Part shown: piece by piece, positions 55,978-64,000 of the stretch | Position numbering within the stretch: position 1 is the first letter of the stretch | Layout of the letters: the number at the start of each line of letters is the position of its first letter | Assembly: GCA_038207585.1 (NCBI GenBank) | Contig: JBBQZP010000011.1 | Span: forward strand, 1 to 64,000 | From: JBBQZP01 sp038207585 | GTDB taxonomy: Bacteria; Pseudomonadota; Alphaproteobacteria; Rhodobacterales; Rhodobacteraceae | DNA: 64,000 nucleotides | Direction of reading: 5' to 3' | Translations under genes and position numbers: made by a program | The notes under the pieces: model-generated | What the model saw: only the letters and a program-made list of their open reading frames with translations | The model's database searches: none | What the model was told of the DNA's origin: nothing

Positions 55978-57351
55978 CTATTGTTGCCCCATCCGCTCCA
56001 GCAGCCGCGCCCAGGCAACAAGGCCGGTGCGAAAGCTGGACAGGCGGAAGAATTCATTGGGCGCGTGGTAATCCTCGTCCGAGGTGGAAAACGAAAAGAA
56101 CACGATGTTGACCCCCAGATGGCGCGAAAACACATCACCGATGGGGATCGTGGCCCCCATCGCAACCCGCAGTGGCCGCGCGCCCAGAAGTTCGGCCAGA
56201 ATGTCTTCGGCAATGTGCAAGGCGGGCAGATCGGGGTCCAGCGCAAAGGCGGTGCTGCCCGGCCCGTGGCGGCGCACCGTCAGCCGAAAGCCGGTGGGTA
56301 ACACGCGTTCCAGATGGCGGGTGATCGCGGCGGCAACCTCTGCCGGTTTTTGCCCTGCAACCAGACGGCAGGTGATCTTGGCGGATGCGACAGACGGGAT
56401 CACCGTCTTTGTGCCCTGCCCCTGATAGCCGCCGGAAATGCCGTTGAATTCCAGCGTCGGTATCAGCCATTGCCGGGTCAGCAGGTCTGCGCCGCCCGGC
56501 ATTGGGTCGGGATGCGCGGCACCGATACCGTCAAAATAAGCAGCAGAGTCAAAGTTGACACTGCGGATCGCTGCGGCAATCGCGGGGTCAGGCGGCGTTG
56601 CCGCAGACGCAAAACCCGGCACCGCGACATCTCCCGCCGCATCATGCAGCGAGGCCAGCATCGCCACCAGCGCGCGGATCGGGTTTGGCGCGCTGCCCCC
56701 GTGACGGCCCGAATGCAGGTCTTTGGCCGCCCCTTCAACCGTGAACTCAAGTGCCATCATCCCCCGGCTGGCCACGGTCATCGACGGCAGGTCTGCCCGC
56801 CACATCGCCCCGTCGGCCGAAATCACCACATCGCAGGCCAGCCGGTCTTTCAGCAGCGCCACGGTTTCATCCAGATGCGGGCTGCCCGATTCCTCTTCGC
56901 CCTCGATGATGACTTTCAGGTTCACCGGCAGCCGCCCCGCCGTTTCATGAAACGCCCGCGCCACCAGAATGGGGATCAGCAGCGGCCCCTTGTCATCAGA
57001 GACGCCGCGCGCATAAAGCCGGTCGTCGCGGATGTCGGGGGCAAAGGGCGGTGAGTGCCATTTGTCCAGGGGATCAGGCGGTTGGACATCGTAGTGGCCA
57101 TAAATCAGAACGGTCGGCGCGCCCGGAACATCGCACCATTCGGCCAGCACCACCGGATGGCCGCCGGTCGCAATCACCTCGACGCTGGGAAAACCGGCCT
57201 GCGTCAGTTGATCGGCGGCAAAGGCTGCGGCTTCGTGAATATGGCTGGCAAAGGCGGGGTCGGTGCTGACGCTGGGGATGCGGCAAAAGGCTTTCAGCAT
57301 TTCAACCGCCGCGTCCTGATGATCTTCCAGCCACGCCTCGACAGCGCTCAT
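55978..57351 (-). CDS. M20 family metallopeptidase (dipeptidase-like)
   Basis: A 457-residue dinuclear-zinc peptidase. YGHYDVQPPDP (H86, D88) and bridging D119 in GVSDDKGP; the catalytic-base region EGEEESGS is at 150-156; a dimerisation domain is followed by the C-terminal lid (GATIPI, EDYHAPNEFF). Relatives cleave dipeptides such as carnosine or remove acyl groups from amino acids. The start overlaps the SDR stop by 4 bases and the stop abuts the amidase ATG. Confidence 0.92.
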   Translation of the reverse strand: MSAVEAWLEDHQDAAVEMLKAFCRIPSVSTDPAFASHIHEAAAFAADQLTQAGFPSVEVIATGGHPVVLAEWCDVPGAPTVLIYGHYDVQPPDPLDKWHSPPFAPDIRDDRLYARGVSDDKGPLLIPILVARAFHETAGRLPVNLKVIIEGEEESGSPHLDETVALLKDRLACDVVISADGAMWRADLPSMTVASRGMMALEFTVEGAAKDLHSGRHGGSAPNPIRALVAMLASLHDAAGDVAVPGFASAATPPDPAIAAAIRSVNFDSAAYFDGIGAAHPDPMPGGADLLTRQWLIPTLEFNGISGGYQGQGTKTVIPSVASAKITCRLVAGQKPAEVAAAITRHLERVLPTGFRLTVRRHGPGSTAFALDPDLPALHIAEDILAELLGARPLRVAMGATIPIGDVFSRHLGVNIVFFSFSTSDEDYHAPNEFFRLSSFRTGLVAWARLLERMGQQ

Positions 57352-58094
57352 TTCCCGCCATCCACGCTGAGCGCCTCACCGGTGATCCAGCCCGCGTAAT
57401 CGGACGCAAAGAACATCACCGCGTTGGCAATATCCTGCGGCGTGCCAAGGCGGCGCAGCGCGATGTTGGACAAAAGCCTCTCTTGCCCGTCCTTGCCCAT
57501 CGCCTGATACTGCCGTTCGGTCGTGGGGTTTGAAAGAACGAACCCCGGTGCCACGCAGTTGACGGTGATGCCCCATGGCCCCAGTTCATGCGCCAGTTGC
57601 CGGGTCAGGCTGATCTGCCCGGCCTTGGCTGCGGCATAGGCCTGAATACCGGTCAGACTGATCGTCTTGCCCGCCCCGGACGAGATGTTGATGACCCGGC
57701 CAAACTTGCGGTCCTTCATGCCGGGGGCCACGGCCTGCGCCATGAAAAAGCTTCCCGACAGGTTCACGTCAAAGATGGACTGCCAGTCATCGGCGCTGAT
57801 GTCTTCGATCGGGCGGCCGGTCTGCCCGCAAACGCCGCCTGCGTTGTTAACCAGAATGTCGATGGGGCCTGCCTTGGCAACTGCCGCCTGCACGGCGTCG
57901 CGGTTGCCCACATTCACGACGGCGCTTTCGCACTTGCCACCCGACAGGGCGACGGTTTCCGCCAAGCCCTCGGCCAGCACGTCAAACACATGCACCTTGG
58001 CCCCGAGCGCGGCGAACGAAAGCGCTATGGCGCGGCCAAACCCGTGCGCAGCCCCCGTGACCAGCACCCGGCGGCCCTCAAATTCGATCTTCAT
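57348..58094 (-). CDS. Short-chain dehydrogenase/reductase
   Basis: A 248-residue SDR with TGAAHGFGRAIAL near residue 13, NNAGGVCG, the catalytic Ser in NISSGAGKTISL and Y-x3-K in AYAAAKAGQ, and a C-terminal LSVDGGK. It oxidises or reduces an alcohol in the amidase/peptidase pathway. Both ends overlap neighbours by 4 bases. Confidence 0.91.
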   Translation of the reverse strand: MKIEFEGRRVLVTGAAHGFGRAIALSFAALGAKVHVFDVLAEGLAETVALSGGKCESAVVNVGNRDAVQAAVAKAGPIDILVNNAGGVCGQTGRPIEDISADDWQSIFDVNLSGSFFMAQAVAPGMKDRKFGRVINISSGAGKTISLTGIQAYAAAKAGQISLTRQLAHELGPWGITVNCVAPGFVLSNPTTERQYQAMGKDGQERLLSNIALRRLGTPQDIANAVMFFASDYAGWITGEALSVDGGK

Positions 58095-59110
58095 GCAGCA
58101 CCCCCCGCCAGTTCAGCCAGATTATCCATCGACAGCGGCCTGTCGCCCGCCTCGATCTGCGCAATCATGCCCATCAGATGCCGGACCAGAGGTGTCGACA
58201 GACCGGCCTTTTCGCCCGCCGTAACAATCGGGCCAAGCTGTGCCTGACATTCGGTCTTGCGCTTGCGCACAGCCAGATCGCGCCAGATACCCGAATGGGA
58301 TTTGGCCGAACGGCGGTTGTGCGCCACCATGTCATCGAAGGACCGGGTGATTTCGGCAGGGTCCGCGCCGGGCATGAAGGCGGCGGGGTAAAAGCCGTTG
58401 AACGCCTCGGTCCGAACACCCGCCGCACCTGCAACGCGGCCGACCTCCTGGCCAAGGCGCGTCAGCACGGGCCGGGCGGTCTTGTCATCCAGCACGTCGG
58501 CGATGCTGTCGTTGGTCACCGCCGTGGCAAATAGCAGCGCGCCGTAAATCAGCTTGCCCCAGAGATATCCCCAGATATTTGGTGTCAGCACGGCATCGAC
58601 GTCAAAATCCTGCATCAACCGGTGCAGCGCCATTATCCGGTCGGTCTGGGTGCCCTCCAATTCACCCACCACAACCGCGCCACGACCGGAATAGGTCACA
58701 ACGCCGGGGTCAAGGTAGTCGGCCCCGAAATTCACAAAACAGCCGATGGTACGGGCGGCCCCCACTTCGGCAGCAATCTCGATTTCATTGAGCCCGTTCT
58801 GGGCCGACACGACATAACCATCCGGGGCCACATGCGGAGCCATGGCGCGGATCGCGTCGGCCGTATGCAGTGCCTTCACGCACAGAAAGGTCGTCTTGAA
58901 CGTGCCCTTCAGATCGGCGGGCAGAAAGGCGGGCGCGCGCACGGTGTCTTCCCAGATCGGGCCGACAATCTTCAGCCCGTCTTCGTTGATCGCGCGCACA
59001 TGCGCCTCGACATTATCGACAAAGACGACCTTGTGCCCGGCGCGCAGGAACGCCGCGCCAAGGCTGCCGCCAATCGCCCCCGCCCCCCAGATCAATATCG
59101 GGGCATTCAA
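58091..59110 (-). CDS. Ketopantoate reductase family protein (second)
   Basis: A 339-residue protein with IWGAGAIGGSLGAAF at the N terminus, the lysine in GKLIYGALLFATAVTNDS, and the C-terminal helical domain. Biosynthetic PanE is usually about 300 residues and not in a catabolic operon, so this is probably a related beta-hydroxy-acid or 2-ketoacid reductase. Overlaps the SDR and creatininase genes by 4 bases each. Confidence 0.85.
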   Translation of the reverse strand: MNAPILIWGAGAIGGSLGAAFLRAGHKVVFVDNVEAHVRAINEDGLKIVGPIWEDTVRAPAFLPADLKGTFKTTFLCVKALHTADAIRAMAPHVAPDGYVVSAQNGLNEIEIAAEVGAARTIGCFVNFGADYLDPGVVTYSGRGAVVVGELEGTQTDRIMALHRLMQDFDVDAVLTPNIWGYLWGKLIYGALLFATAVTNDSIADVLDDKTARPVLTRLGQEVGRVAGAAGVRTEAFNGFYPAAFMPGADPAEITRSFDDMVAHNRRSAKSHSGIWRDLAVRKRKTECQAQLGPIVTAGEKAGLSTPLVRHLMGMIAQIEAGDRPLSMDNLAELAGGAA

Positions 59111-59808
59111 TTCCAGCCCTCGTCCAGCAGGGTGCGGGTTTCGGCCACGGCGACATCCCAGATCGCCTGCATCTCGGCATCGTCACGCTGATAATAACCA
59201 CCGAAATTTCCGTCGCCCAGATAGTCGCGCACGGCTTTTGGGTTCATCAACCGCATCTTGTCCAGCGCAATCATCGGCTTGCGCTGCTCTGGCATCTCGA
59301 CACCCGGCAGGCGGGTCCAGGGAAAATTCTCCATCCACGACGCGTGCGAGGCGACTGTGTCAATCTCCTGCACCTTGGCAAAGGTGCGTGGCGCGTTCCA
59401 CCAGTTGTGGAATTTGATCTGCGTGTCGGGGTTATCGGCCATCCATTCGATCGCCAGCGCCCCGGCAGGCGCGTTGCCGCCATGCCCGTTCACGATCAGA
59501 ATGCGGCGAAAGCCCTGCGCGCGCAGGCTGTCCAGAATGTCGCGCACCAGCCGCACATAGGTTTCAATCCGCAGACTGACGGTGCCCGGATAGCCCAGAA
59601 AATAGGGTGTCAGCCCGTAAGCCACCACCGGAAAGACCGGCACGCCAAGGGGTTTTGCCGCGTCGACCGCAATCTTTTCGGCCAGAATGGAATCGACCGA
59701 AAGGGACAGGCCCGCGTGCTGTTCGGTGCTGCCCAGCGGCAGGATCGCCAGATCGTCACGCTTGAGCCAGTCTTCAACCTGGCTCCAGTTCATATCGGAC
59801 ACTTTCAT
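59107..59808 (-). CDS. Creatininase family amidohydrolase
   Basis: A 233-residue metal-dependent amidohydrolase with GSTEQH (E29, H31), D39, and the NGHGGN motif (about residues 107-112), followed by an H/E region ASHASWMEN. Members open cyclic amides or formamides such as creatinine. The substrate here is unknown; it could act on the compound later processed by the amidase and M20 peptidase. The ATG overlaps the regulator stop. Confidence 0.88.
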   Translation of the reverse strand: MKVSDMNWSQVEDWLKRDDLAILPLGSTEQHAGLSLSVDSILAEKIAVDAAKPLGVPVFPVVAYGLTPYFLGYPGTVSLRIETYVRLVRDILDSLRAQGFRRILIVNGHGGNAPAGALAIEWMADNPDTQIKFHNWWNAPRTFAKVQEIDTVASHASWMENFPWTRLPGVEMPEQRKPMIALDKMRLMNPKAVRDYLGDGNFGGYYQRDDAEMQAIWDVAVAETRTLLDEGWN

Positions 59809-60791
59809 GACGCTTCCTTTCTGACGCTCTGTGCAAGATCTCTACCCCTGATGATAAAGGGGATGACCAGCCGGTCGATATCGCCGGGGTCGGGGATGTG
59901 CCGGTATTCGATCCTTTGGGCATCGGGGCTAAACCTGGCCGCAGCATCTGCGCCGGTTGAAAGGATCAGAACATCACAATCGGCCACGGCCGCAGGCAGC
60001 GACGGGTCATCCATCGCCAGCGCCGTTACCCCTTGCAGATGCGCCGCGAACCGCCTCACCCCCAGACTGAGGATCGGCAGGAAATCAGCAAACCGCGACA
60101 CCACGGTAACCCGCGCCATCGGGTCGATGGAGGCCAGCGCCATCCGAGTATCCTCGGACGGAATAAAGCGCAGCGACAGCACGCGGGCGTCGGGCAGAAG
60201 CGCGCGGATGTCATCCTCCAGCGTGCCGAATGTCAGAATCAGATCAGCCGCAGCGACGCGGGCCCGCAACTTGTCGTCGGCGGCCAGACGGTCCAGCGTG
60301 ACAGGCTCGATCAAGGCAAGATGGCCCACCTGCTGCTCGACCGCGCGGGCATAGCTGGCGGTCGCATCGCGGAACAGGCCCACCATCACGATATCCCGGC
60401 GCAGACCCGCCCCAAGCCGGTAGGTGACGCGGGCGTTGATGATGGCCAGAATATCGGCCGATTTCAGGCCGGTTTTCAACGCAAGGTCGATTGCGGCATC
60501 AATGGTGCGGCGCAGGTCGGGTGCCACAACATGATCGGCAATCTGCCCCAGCGTGCCGTGCGATACGAACGTGCCAGACCCGGACCGCCCCTCGATCCGA
60601 CCTTCGGCCTTCAACTCTCCGTAGACCTTGCTGACGGTCATGGGTGCCACCTTGATCTCGGCGGCCAGATCACGCACCGAGGGCAGCGATTCGCCCGCGC
60701 CCAGCGTTCCGAATGCGATCTCATGCTCGATCGCGCCCTTCAACTGCTGGTGGATCGAAATGGCCGAAGCCCGGTCGATCGTGATTTTCAT
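59805..60791 (-). CDS. GntR family transcriptional regulator with an extended effector domain
   Basis: A 328-residue regulator. Residues 1-78 are a GntR winged helix (SLPSVRDLAAEIKVAPMTVSKVYGELKAEGRIEGR then GSGTFV). Residues 80-328 show a periplasmic-binding-like pattern of alternating strands and helices rather than FCD, UTRA or aminotransferase domains. First gene of the leftward operon, divergent from an ABC importer; a palindrome ATACTAGTAT lies 25 bases upstream of its start and is its likely site. Confidence 0.82.
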   Translation of the reverse strand: MKITIDRASAISIHQQLKGAIEHEIAFGTLGAGESLPSVRDLAAEIKVAPMTVSKVYGELKAEGRIEGRSGSGTFVSHGTLGQIADHVVAPDLRRTIDAAIDLALKTGLKSADILAIINARVTYRLGAGLRRDIVMVGLFRDATASYARAVEQQVGHLALIEPVTLDRLAADDKLRARVAAADLILTFGTLEDDIRALLPDARVLSLRFIPSEDTRMALASIDPMARVTVVSRFADFLPILSLGVRRFAAHLQGVTALAMDDPSLPAAVADCDVLILSTGADAAARFSPDAQRIEYRHIPDPGDIDRLVIPFIIRGRDLAQSVRKEAS

Positions 60792-60815
60792 ATTCGCCCT
60801 GCTGTCTGTGCTATT

Positions 60816-60825
60816 ATACTAGTAT
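60816..60825. promoter_or_regulatory. Palindrome ATACTAGTAT, candidate GntR operator
   Basis: A perfect 10-base palindrome 25 bases upstream of the GntR start codon, in the 60792-60969 divergent gap. TACTAGTA cores of this kind are seen at operators of small GntR regulators. It probably mediates autoregulation. Confidence 0.5.
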
Positions 60826-60918
60826 GATTCTGGCGGTAATTTCCGCCTTTGTCCAAAGATTACGCAAATCAATCTTGGAAATCCAGCGAACAGTAATGTT
60901 GACTTGCATTCAATCTCG

Positions 60919-60930
60919 TGAAACGTTTCA
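60919..60930. promoter_or_regulatory. Palindrome TGAAACGTTTCA, LacI-type operator candidate
   Basis: A perfect 12-base palindrome with a central CG, the form preferred by LacI-family repressors, lies 40 bases upstream of the binding-protein gene. No LacI-family gene is in the window; the regulator would be elsewhere, or the local GntR protein could use it. Confidence 0.5.
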
Positions 60931-60969
60931 TTAAGCTATAACACTATTCATAAACAGAGGGGTGCTGAC

Positions 60970-62547
60970 ATGAAATTCCTTTCTATAGCCGCATTTACGT
61001 CGGCCTTGATTCTGGGGGGCCATTCGGCTGTGTCCGCGCAGGAACGTGGCGGGGTCATGACCTATGGCCGCTATACCGACTGCCTGTTCCTTGATCCGGT
61101 GCTGAACGACGCCAACGTCGATATCTGGATTCTGACAAACATCTATGAGACCCTGATCAACCCCACCGATGACGGACTGGGCCTGGAACCCGGTCTGGCC
61201 ACCGAATGGGCGCTGAGCGACGCGGGCGATGTGGTCACGCTGAAACTGCGCGAGGGGGTCAAGTTTTCCGACGGCACGGCCATGACCGACGACGACGTCG
61301 TGTGGTCGCTGAACCGCGCAAAGAGCCCCGACAACGGCATCTGGAACTTCATGCTGGCGTCGGTTGATACGGTCACGGCGACCGCACCCGGCACCATCGA
61401 GCTGAAGCTGAAATACCCCGATCCGACCATTCTTTCGGCGCTCAGCGTGTTCAACTCGGCCATCATGCCCAAAGCGACGTTCGAGGCGTCCGCGGGCGCG
61501 ACCGATGCGGAAAAGGCGCAGGAGTTCGCGAAAAAGCCCATCGGCACCGGCCCCTTCATGCTGGACAGCTGGGATCGAGGCGCGTCGATGAAGCTCTTGA
61601 AGAACCCGAATTACTGGGACAACGGCGCGGATGGCCAACCCCTGCCCTATCTGGACGGGCTGACGTTCGAGATCATCCCCGATGACGCGACCCGCATCCT
61701 CAAGCTGCAATCGGGCGATATTGACGGGGCGGAATTCATTCCCTTTGCCCGCGTGGCCGAACTCAAGGCCGATGCCAACATCAAGATGGAGCTATTCCCC
61801 GGCACCCGTGTCTGGGACATCATCATCAACGTGCGTCCCGAACTGGGCGGCAATCCGAACCCGCTGTCGGATGAAAAGGTTCGACAGGCGATGAACTATG
61901 CCGCCAACAAAGAGGCGCTGGTTCAGGTTGTCACCTTCGGTGTCGGCACACCGCTGTCGTCGTTCATGTCAACCACCACGCCGATGCATTCGGGCGACGG
62001 GCCGCTGTTCCCCTATGATCTGGAAAAGGCCAAGGCGCTGATGGCAGAGTCGGGCTTTCCCGACGGCTTCAAGACAAGCATCCTGACCATTGCGGGCAAT
62101 CAGGACGATCTGGGCATCACCACAGCCCTGCAGCAGATGTGGGCCGCCATCGGGATCGAGCTTGAGATCAAACAGGTCGACAACGCATCGCGCACCGAAC
62201 AATACCGCGCCGGCACTTTTGATATGCGCACCGGCGGGTGGACCAATGACATCGCTGATGCGAGCCAGATCACGTCATACTTCGCCTACAGCCCGACCAT
62301 CGACGCGCTGCACTCGGGCTGGAAGAACGCCGAGGTTGACGAGTTGTTCGAGGCCTCGCAAAAGGAAATGGATGTGGCCAAGCGGACCGCGCAGTTTGCG
62401 CGCATTCAGGAAATCTTCAATGTGTCTGGCCCGACCATCGCGCTTTACGAAACTCCCTATCCGGTGGCGCTTGGCAGCAAGGTGAACGGCTTTGTCCAGA
62501 TCCCGCTGGGCAACAACATCTTCCGCGAAACCTGGCTTGCGAAGTAA
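60970..62547 (+). CDS. ABC transporter substrate-binding protein, family 5
   Basis: A 525-residue periplasmic binding protein with a signal peptide (residues about 1-24, cleavage after VSA) and family-5 features: VVTLKLREGVKFSDGTAMTDDDVVWSLNRA, IGTGPFML, KNPNYWDNGADG. It has low similarity to the protein at 46722. The ATG follows AGAGGGGTG. It binds peptides or small organic compounds, perhaps the substrate of the divergent amidase/peptidase operon. Confidence 0.92.
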   Translation: MKFLSIAAFTSALILGGHSAVSAQERGGVMTYGRYTDCLFLDPVLNDANVDIWILTNIYETLINPTDDGLGLEPGLATEWALSDAGDVVTLKLREGVKFSDGTAMTDDDVVWSLNRAKSPDNGIWNFMLASVDTVTATAPGTIELKLKYPDPTILSALSVFNSAIMPKATFEASAGATDAEKAQEFAKKPIGTGPFMLDSWDRGASMKLLKNPNYWDNGADGQPLPYLDGLTFEIIPDDATRILKLQSGDIDGAEFIPFARVAELKADANIKMELFPGTRVWDIIINVRPELGGNPNPLSDEKVRQAMNYAANKEALVQVVTFGVGTPLSSFMSTTTPMHSGDGPLFPYDLEKAKALMAESGFPDGFKTSILTIAGNQDDLGITTALQQMWAAIGIELEIKQVDNASRTEQYRAGTFDMRTGGWTNDIADASQITSYFAYSPTIDALHSGWKNAEVDELFEASQKEMDVAKRTAQFARIQEIFNVSGPTIALYETPYPVALGSKVNGFVQIPLGNNIFRETWLAK

Positions 62548-62555
62548 CGTCTGTC

Positions 62556-62580
62556 GGGCGCGGGACGATTCCCCGCGCCC
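62556..62580 (+). promoter_or_regulatory. Stem-loop after the binding-protein gene
   Basis: GGGCGCGGG and CCCGCGCCC pair as a 9-bp stem with a 7-base loop, 8 bases after the stop and 30 bases before the permease GTG. No T tract. Same position as the hairpins after the other binding-protein genes. Confidence 0.65.
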
Positions 62581-62610
62581 GCCCCCCTACTGACCATCGG
62601 AGACGCAGAC

Positions 62611-63549
62611 GTGCACCTTGCATCCTTCATCGCACGCCGCCTTCTGCAACTGATCCCCACCCTTTTGTTCATCCTGATCATGGTGTTCGCCCTTGTGCGG
62701 CTTTTGCCGGGTGATCCGGCCAGCGCCATGCTGGGCGACCGTGCGCTGGATGCCGATGTTGCGCGCATCAACAAGGAACTGGGGCTGGATCAGCCGATTG
62801 TGGTGCAGTTCGTGGTCTTTGCCAAATCGGTGGCAACCGGCGCTCTGGGCAATTCGATCACGCTGAAAGTGCCGGTTGCCGAACTGATTGCAACGCGGCT
62901 GCCGATCACCATCGTGCTGACGCTGATGGCGGCTCTGATCGCGGTTCTTCTTGCCGTGCCGCTGGCCTTTGTTGCGGCCACCCGGCGCGGGCGGATGGCC
63001 GACAGTGCCGTGCGCGGGGCGTTTCAGGTGGGTCTTTCGATGCCGGTCTTCTACCTTGGGCTGATCCTGCTGACCGTCTTTGGCGCGCAGTTGCGCTGGT
63101 TTCCGGTCGGCGGCTATGGCGACGGATTTCTGGACCATTTGCACCATCTTTTCCTGCCCGCGCTGACGCTGGCACTTAGCCTGTCGGCCGTGCTGATGCG
63201 CAACCTGCGCGCCGCCATCATCGAGGTGATCGACGCCGAATATGTGCAGTTCGCCCGCGCCAAGGGGCTGCCGCCGGGGCTGATCCTGCTGCGCCATGTG
63301 CTGCGCAATGCGCTGATTTCCACCGTGGCGCTGTTCGGCCTTTCCATCGGCACGCTTCTCAGCGGGGCGGTGATCACCGAGACGGTCTTTGCCATTCCCG
63401 GCGCTGGCCGCCTGATGATCGACAGCATCTATGCGCGCGATTACCCCGTGGTGCAGGGCCTGACGATTGCGCTGGCGGTGTTGGTGTCACTGACGTTCCT
63501 TCTGACCGATCTGGTGCAGGCCTGGCTTGACCCACGGGTGGCGCGGTGA
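62611..63549 (+). CDS. ABC transporter permease, DppB-like
   Basis: A 312-residue six-helix permease: FIARRLLQLIPTLLFILIMVFALVRLLPGDPA at the N terminus and an EAA loop near EYVQFARAKGLPPGLILLRHVLRNALIS. The GTG at 62611 follows GGAGACG. Partner of the downstream DppC-like permease, whose gene it meets at its stop. Confidence 0.91.
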   Translation: MHLASFIARRLLQLIPTLLFILIMVFALVRLLPGDPASAMLGDRALDADVARINKELGLDQPIVVQFVVFAKSVATGALGNSITLKVPVAELIATRLPITIVLTLMAALIAVLLAVPLAFVAATRRGRMADSAVRGAFQVGLSMPVFYLGLILLTVFGAQLRWFPVGGYGDGFLDHLHHLFLPALTLALSLSAVLMRNLRAAIIEVIDAEYVQFARAKGLPPGLILLRHVLRNALISTVALFGLSIGTLLSGAVITETVFAIPGAGRLMIDSIYARDYPVVQGLTIALAVLVSLTFLLTDLVQAWLDPRVAR

Positions 63550-63560
63550 AGGGTGCAGCC

Positions 63561-64000
63561 ATGCAGGCGCGCACCGCCCTGCCCCTTACGCTGATCATCG
63601 GCGGTGGCATCCTGCTGGCCAGCATGATCATCGGCCTCTTTCCCACCCTGTTCGCGCCCTATGATCCGAACGTATTCGACTACAACGCCTTGCTGCAGGC
63701 CCCCACGCTTGCGCACCCGATGGGCACCGACAACTTTGGCCGCGACGTGCTGTCGCGCGTGATCCATGCCTATACGGTCGACATGCAGATCGCGATTTTC
63801 GCGACCGTCGTGCCGTTCATCGCGGGCACCATCATCGGCGCACTGGTCGGCTATGCCGGGGGCTGGGCCGAGGCATTGTTCGGCCGCGTGGTCGATGCGG
63901 TGATCACCTTTCCCTTTCTGGTGCTGGTGATTGCCATCGTGTCGGTTCTGGGGCCAGGCTTGGTGAACATGTATATCGCAGTCGGCATCGTGGGCTGGGT
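63561..64000 (+). CDS. ABC transporter permease, DppC-like (3' truncated by window edge)
   Basis: The first about 146 residues are present: an N-terminal helix, YDPNVFDY, and the family loop MGTDNFGRDVLSRVIHAY. The ATG at 63561 follows AAGGG at good spacing; a GTG at 63546 overlapping the previous stop is also possible. The gene continues beyond base 64000. Confidence 0.88.
   Translation, partial: MQARTALPLTLIIGGGILLASMIIGLFPTLFAPYDPNVFDYNALLQAPTLAHPMGTDNFGRDVLSRVIHAYTVDMQIAIFATVVPFIAGTIIGALVGYAGGWAEALFGRVVDAVITFPFLVLVIAIVSVLGPGLVNMYIAVGIVGW

Overview
The window is about 64 kb of GC-rich DNA, gene-dense on both strands, with many 4-base start/stop overlaps. It most likely comes from an alphaproteobacterium of the Rhodobacterales (Roseobacter-like). 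The support is a dmdA-acuI pair for dimethylsulfoniopropionate (DMSP) breakdown, a TRAP dicarboxylate system with its two-component regulator, a monomeric NADP isocitrate dehydrogenase, and many ABC importers paired with CoA-thioester catabolism. No rRNA, tRNA, insertion sequence or CRISPR array was seen. Species cannot be fixed from the sequence alone.

Left part (1-13970): the 3' end of an ATP-dependent DNA ligase, oligoendopeptidase F, a capsule-polysaccharide-type protein and a Gfo/Idh/MocA dehydrogenase are followed by a tight block DUF2182-DUF1326-dmdA-acuI. Next come a patatin-like lipase, an SDR and an overlapping run of five genes (10376-12771). That run has a ferric-reductase-type cytochrome fused to a Rieske domain, a Cys/His-rich anchored protein and three very small membrane proteins. 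It looks like an uncharacterised membrane redox complex and is the best candidate here for an undescribed system. A hydrolase-OsmC fusion closes the region.

Centre-left (14051-30523): TRAP genes dctMQP, the regulator pair dctD/dctB (the DctD homologue lacks key sigma-54 activator motifs) and tandem palindromes upstream of dctP. Then icd, a fumarylacetoacetate-hydrolase-type enzyme divergent from a FadR-type regulator, a nitrate/sulfonate/taurine-type ABC importer, an AMP-forming CoA ligase resembling oxalyl-CoA synthetases, and a ketopantoate-reductase-like protein.

Centre (30597-45000): a leftward operon (RidA, acyl-CoA dehydrogenase, enoyl-CoA hydratase, MarR, SDR, and a two-domain flavoprotein resembling 2-aminobenzoyl-CoA monooxygenase/reductase) with a divergent 3-hydroxyacyl-CoA dehydrogenase. 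The shared promoter carries a tandem palindromic operator. A second leftward operon encodes a kynurenine-formamidase-like cyclase, a CrtI-like flavoprotein, MarR, an exported VOC protein and both subunits of an indolepyruvate:ferredoxin-oxidoreductase-like enzyme. Together they suggest aerobic CoA-dependent breakdown of aromatic compounds, possibly tryptophan- or anthranilate-related.

Right part (45118-64000): a second CrtI-like flavoprotein heads a peptide-type ABC importer in which one ATPase gene is broken by a one-base deletion in a G run. A thioesterase follows, then an aconitase-X gene inactivated by three lesions. The intact part of that leftward operon is a GntR regulator, creatininase-like amidohydrolase, ketopantoate-reductase-like protein, SDR, M20 peptidase and amidase. 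Divergent from it is another peptide-type ABC importer that runs off the window. Each of the four solute-binding-protein genes is followed by a GC-rich hairpin before the next transporter gene.
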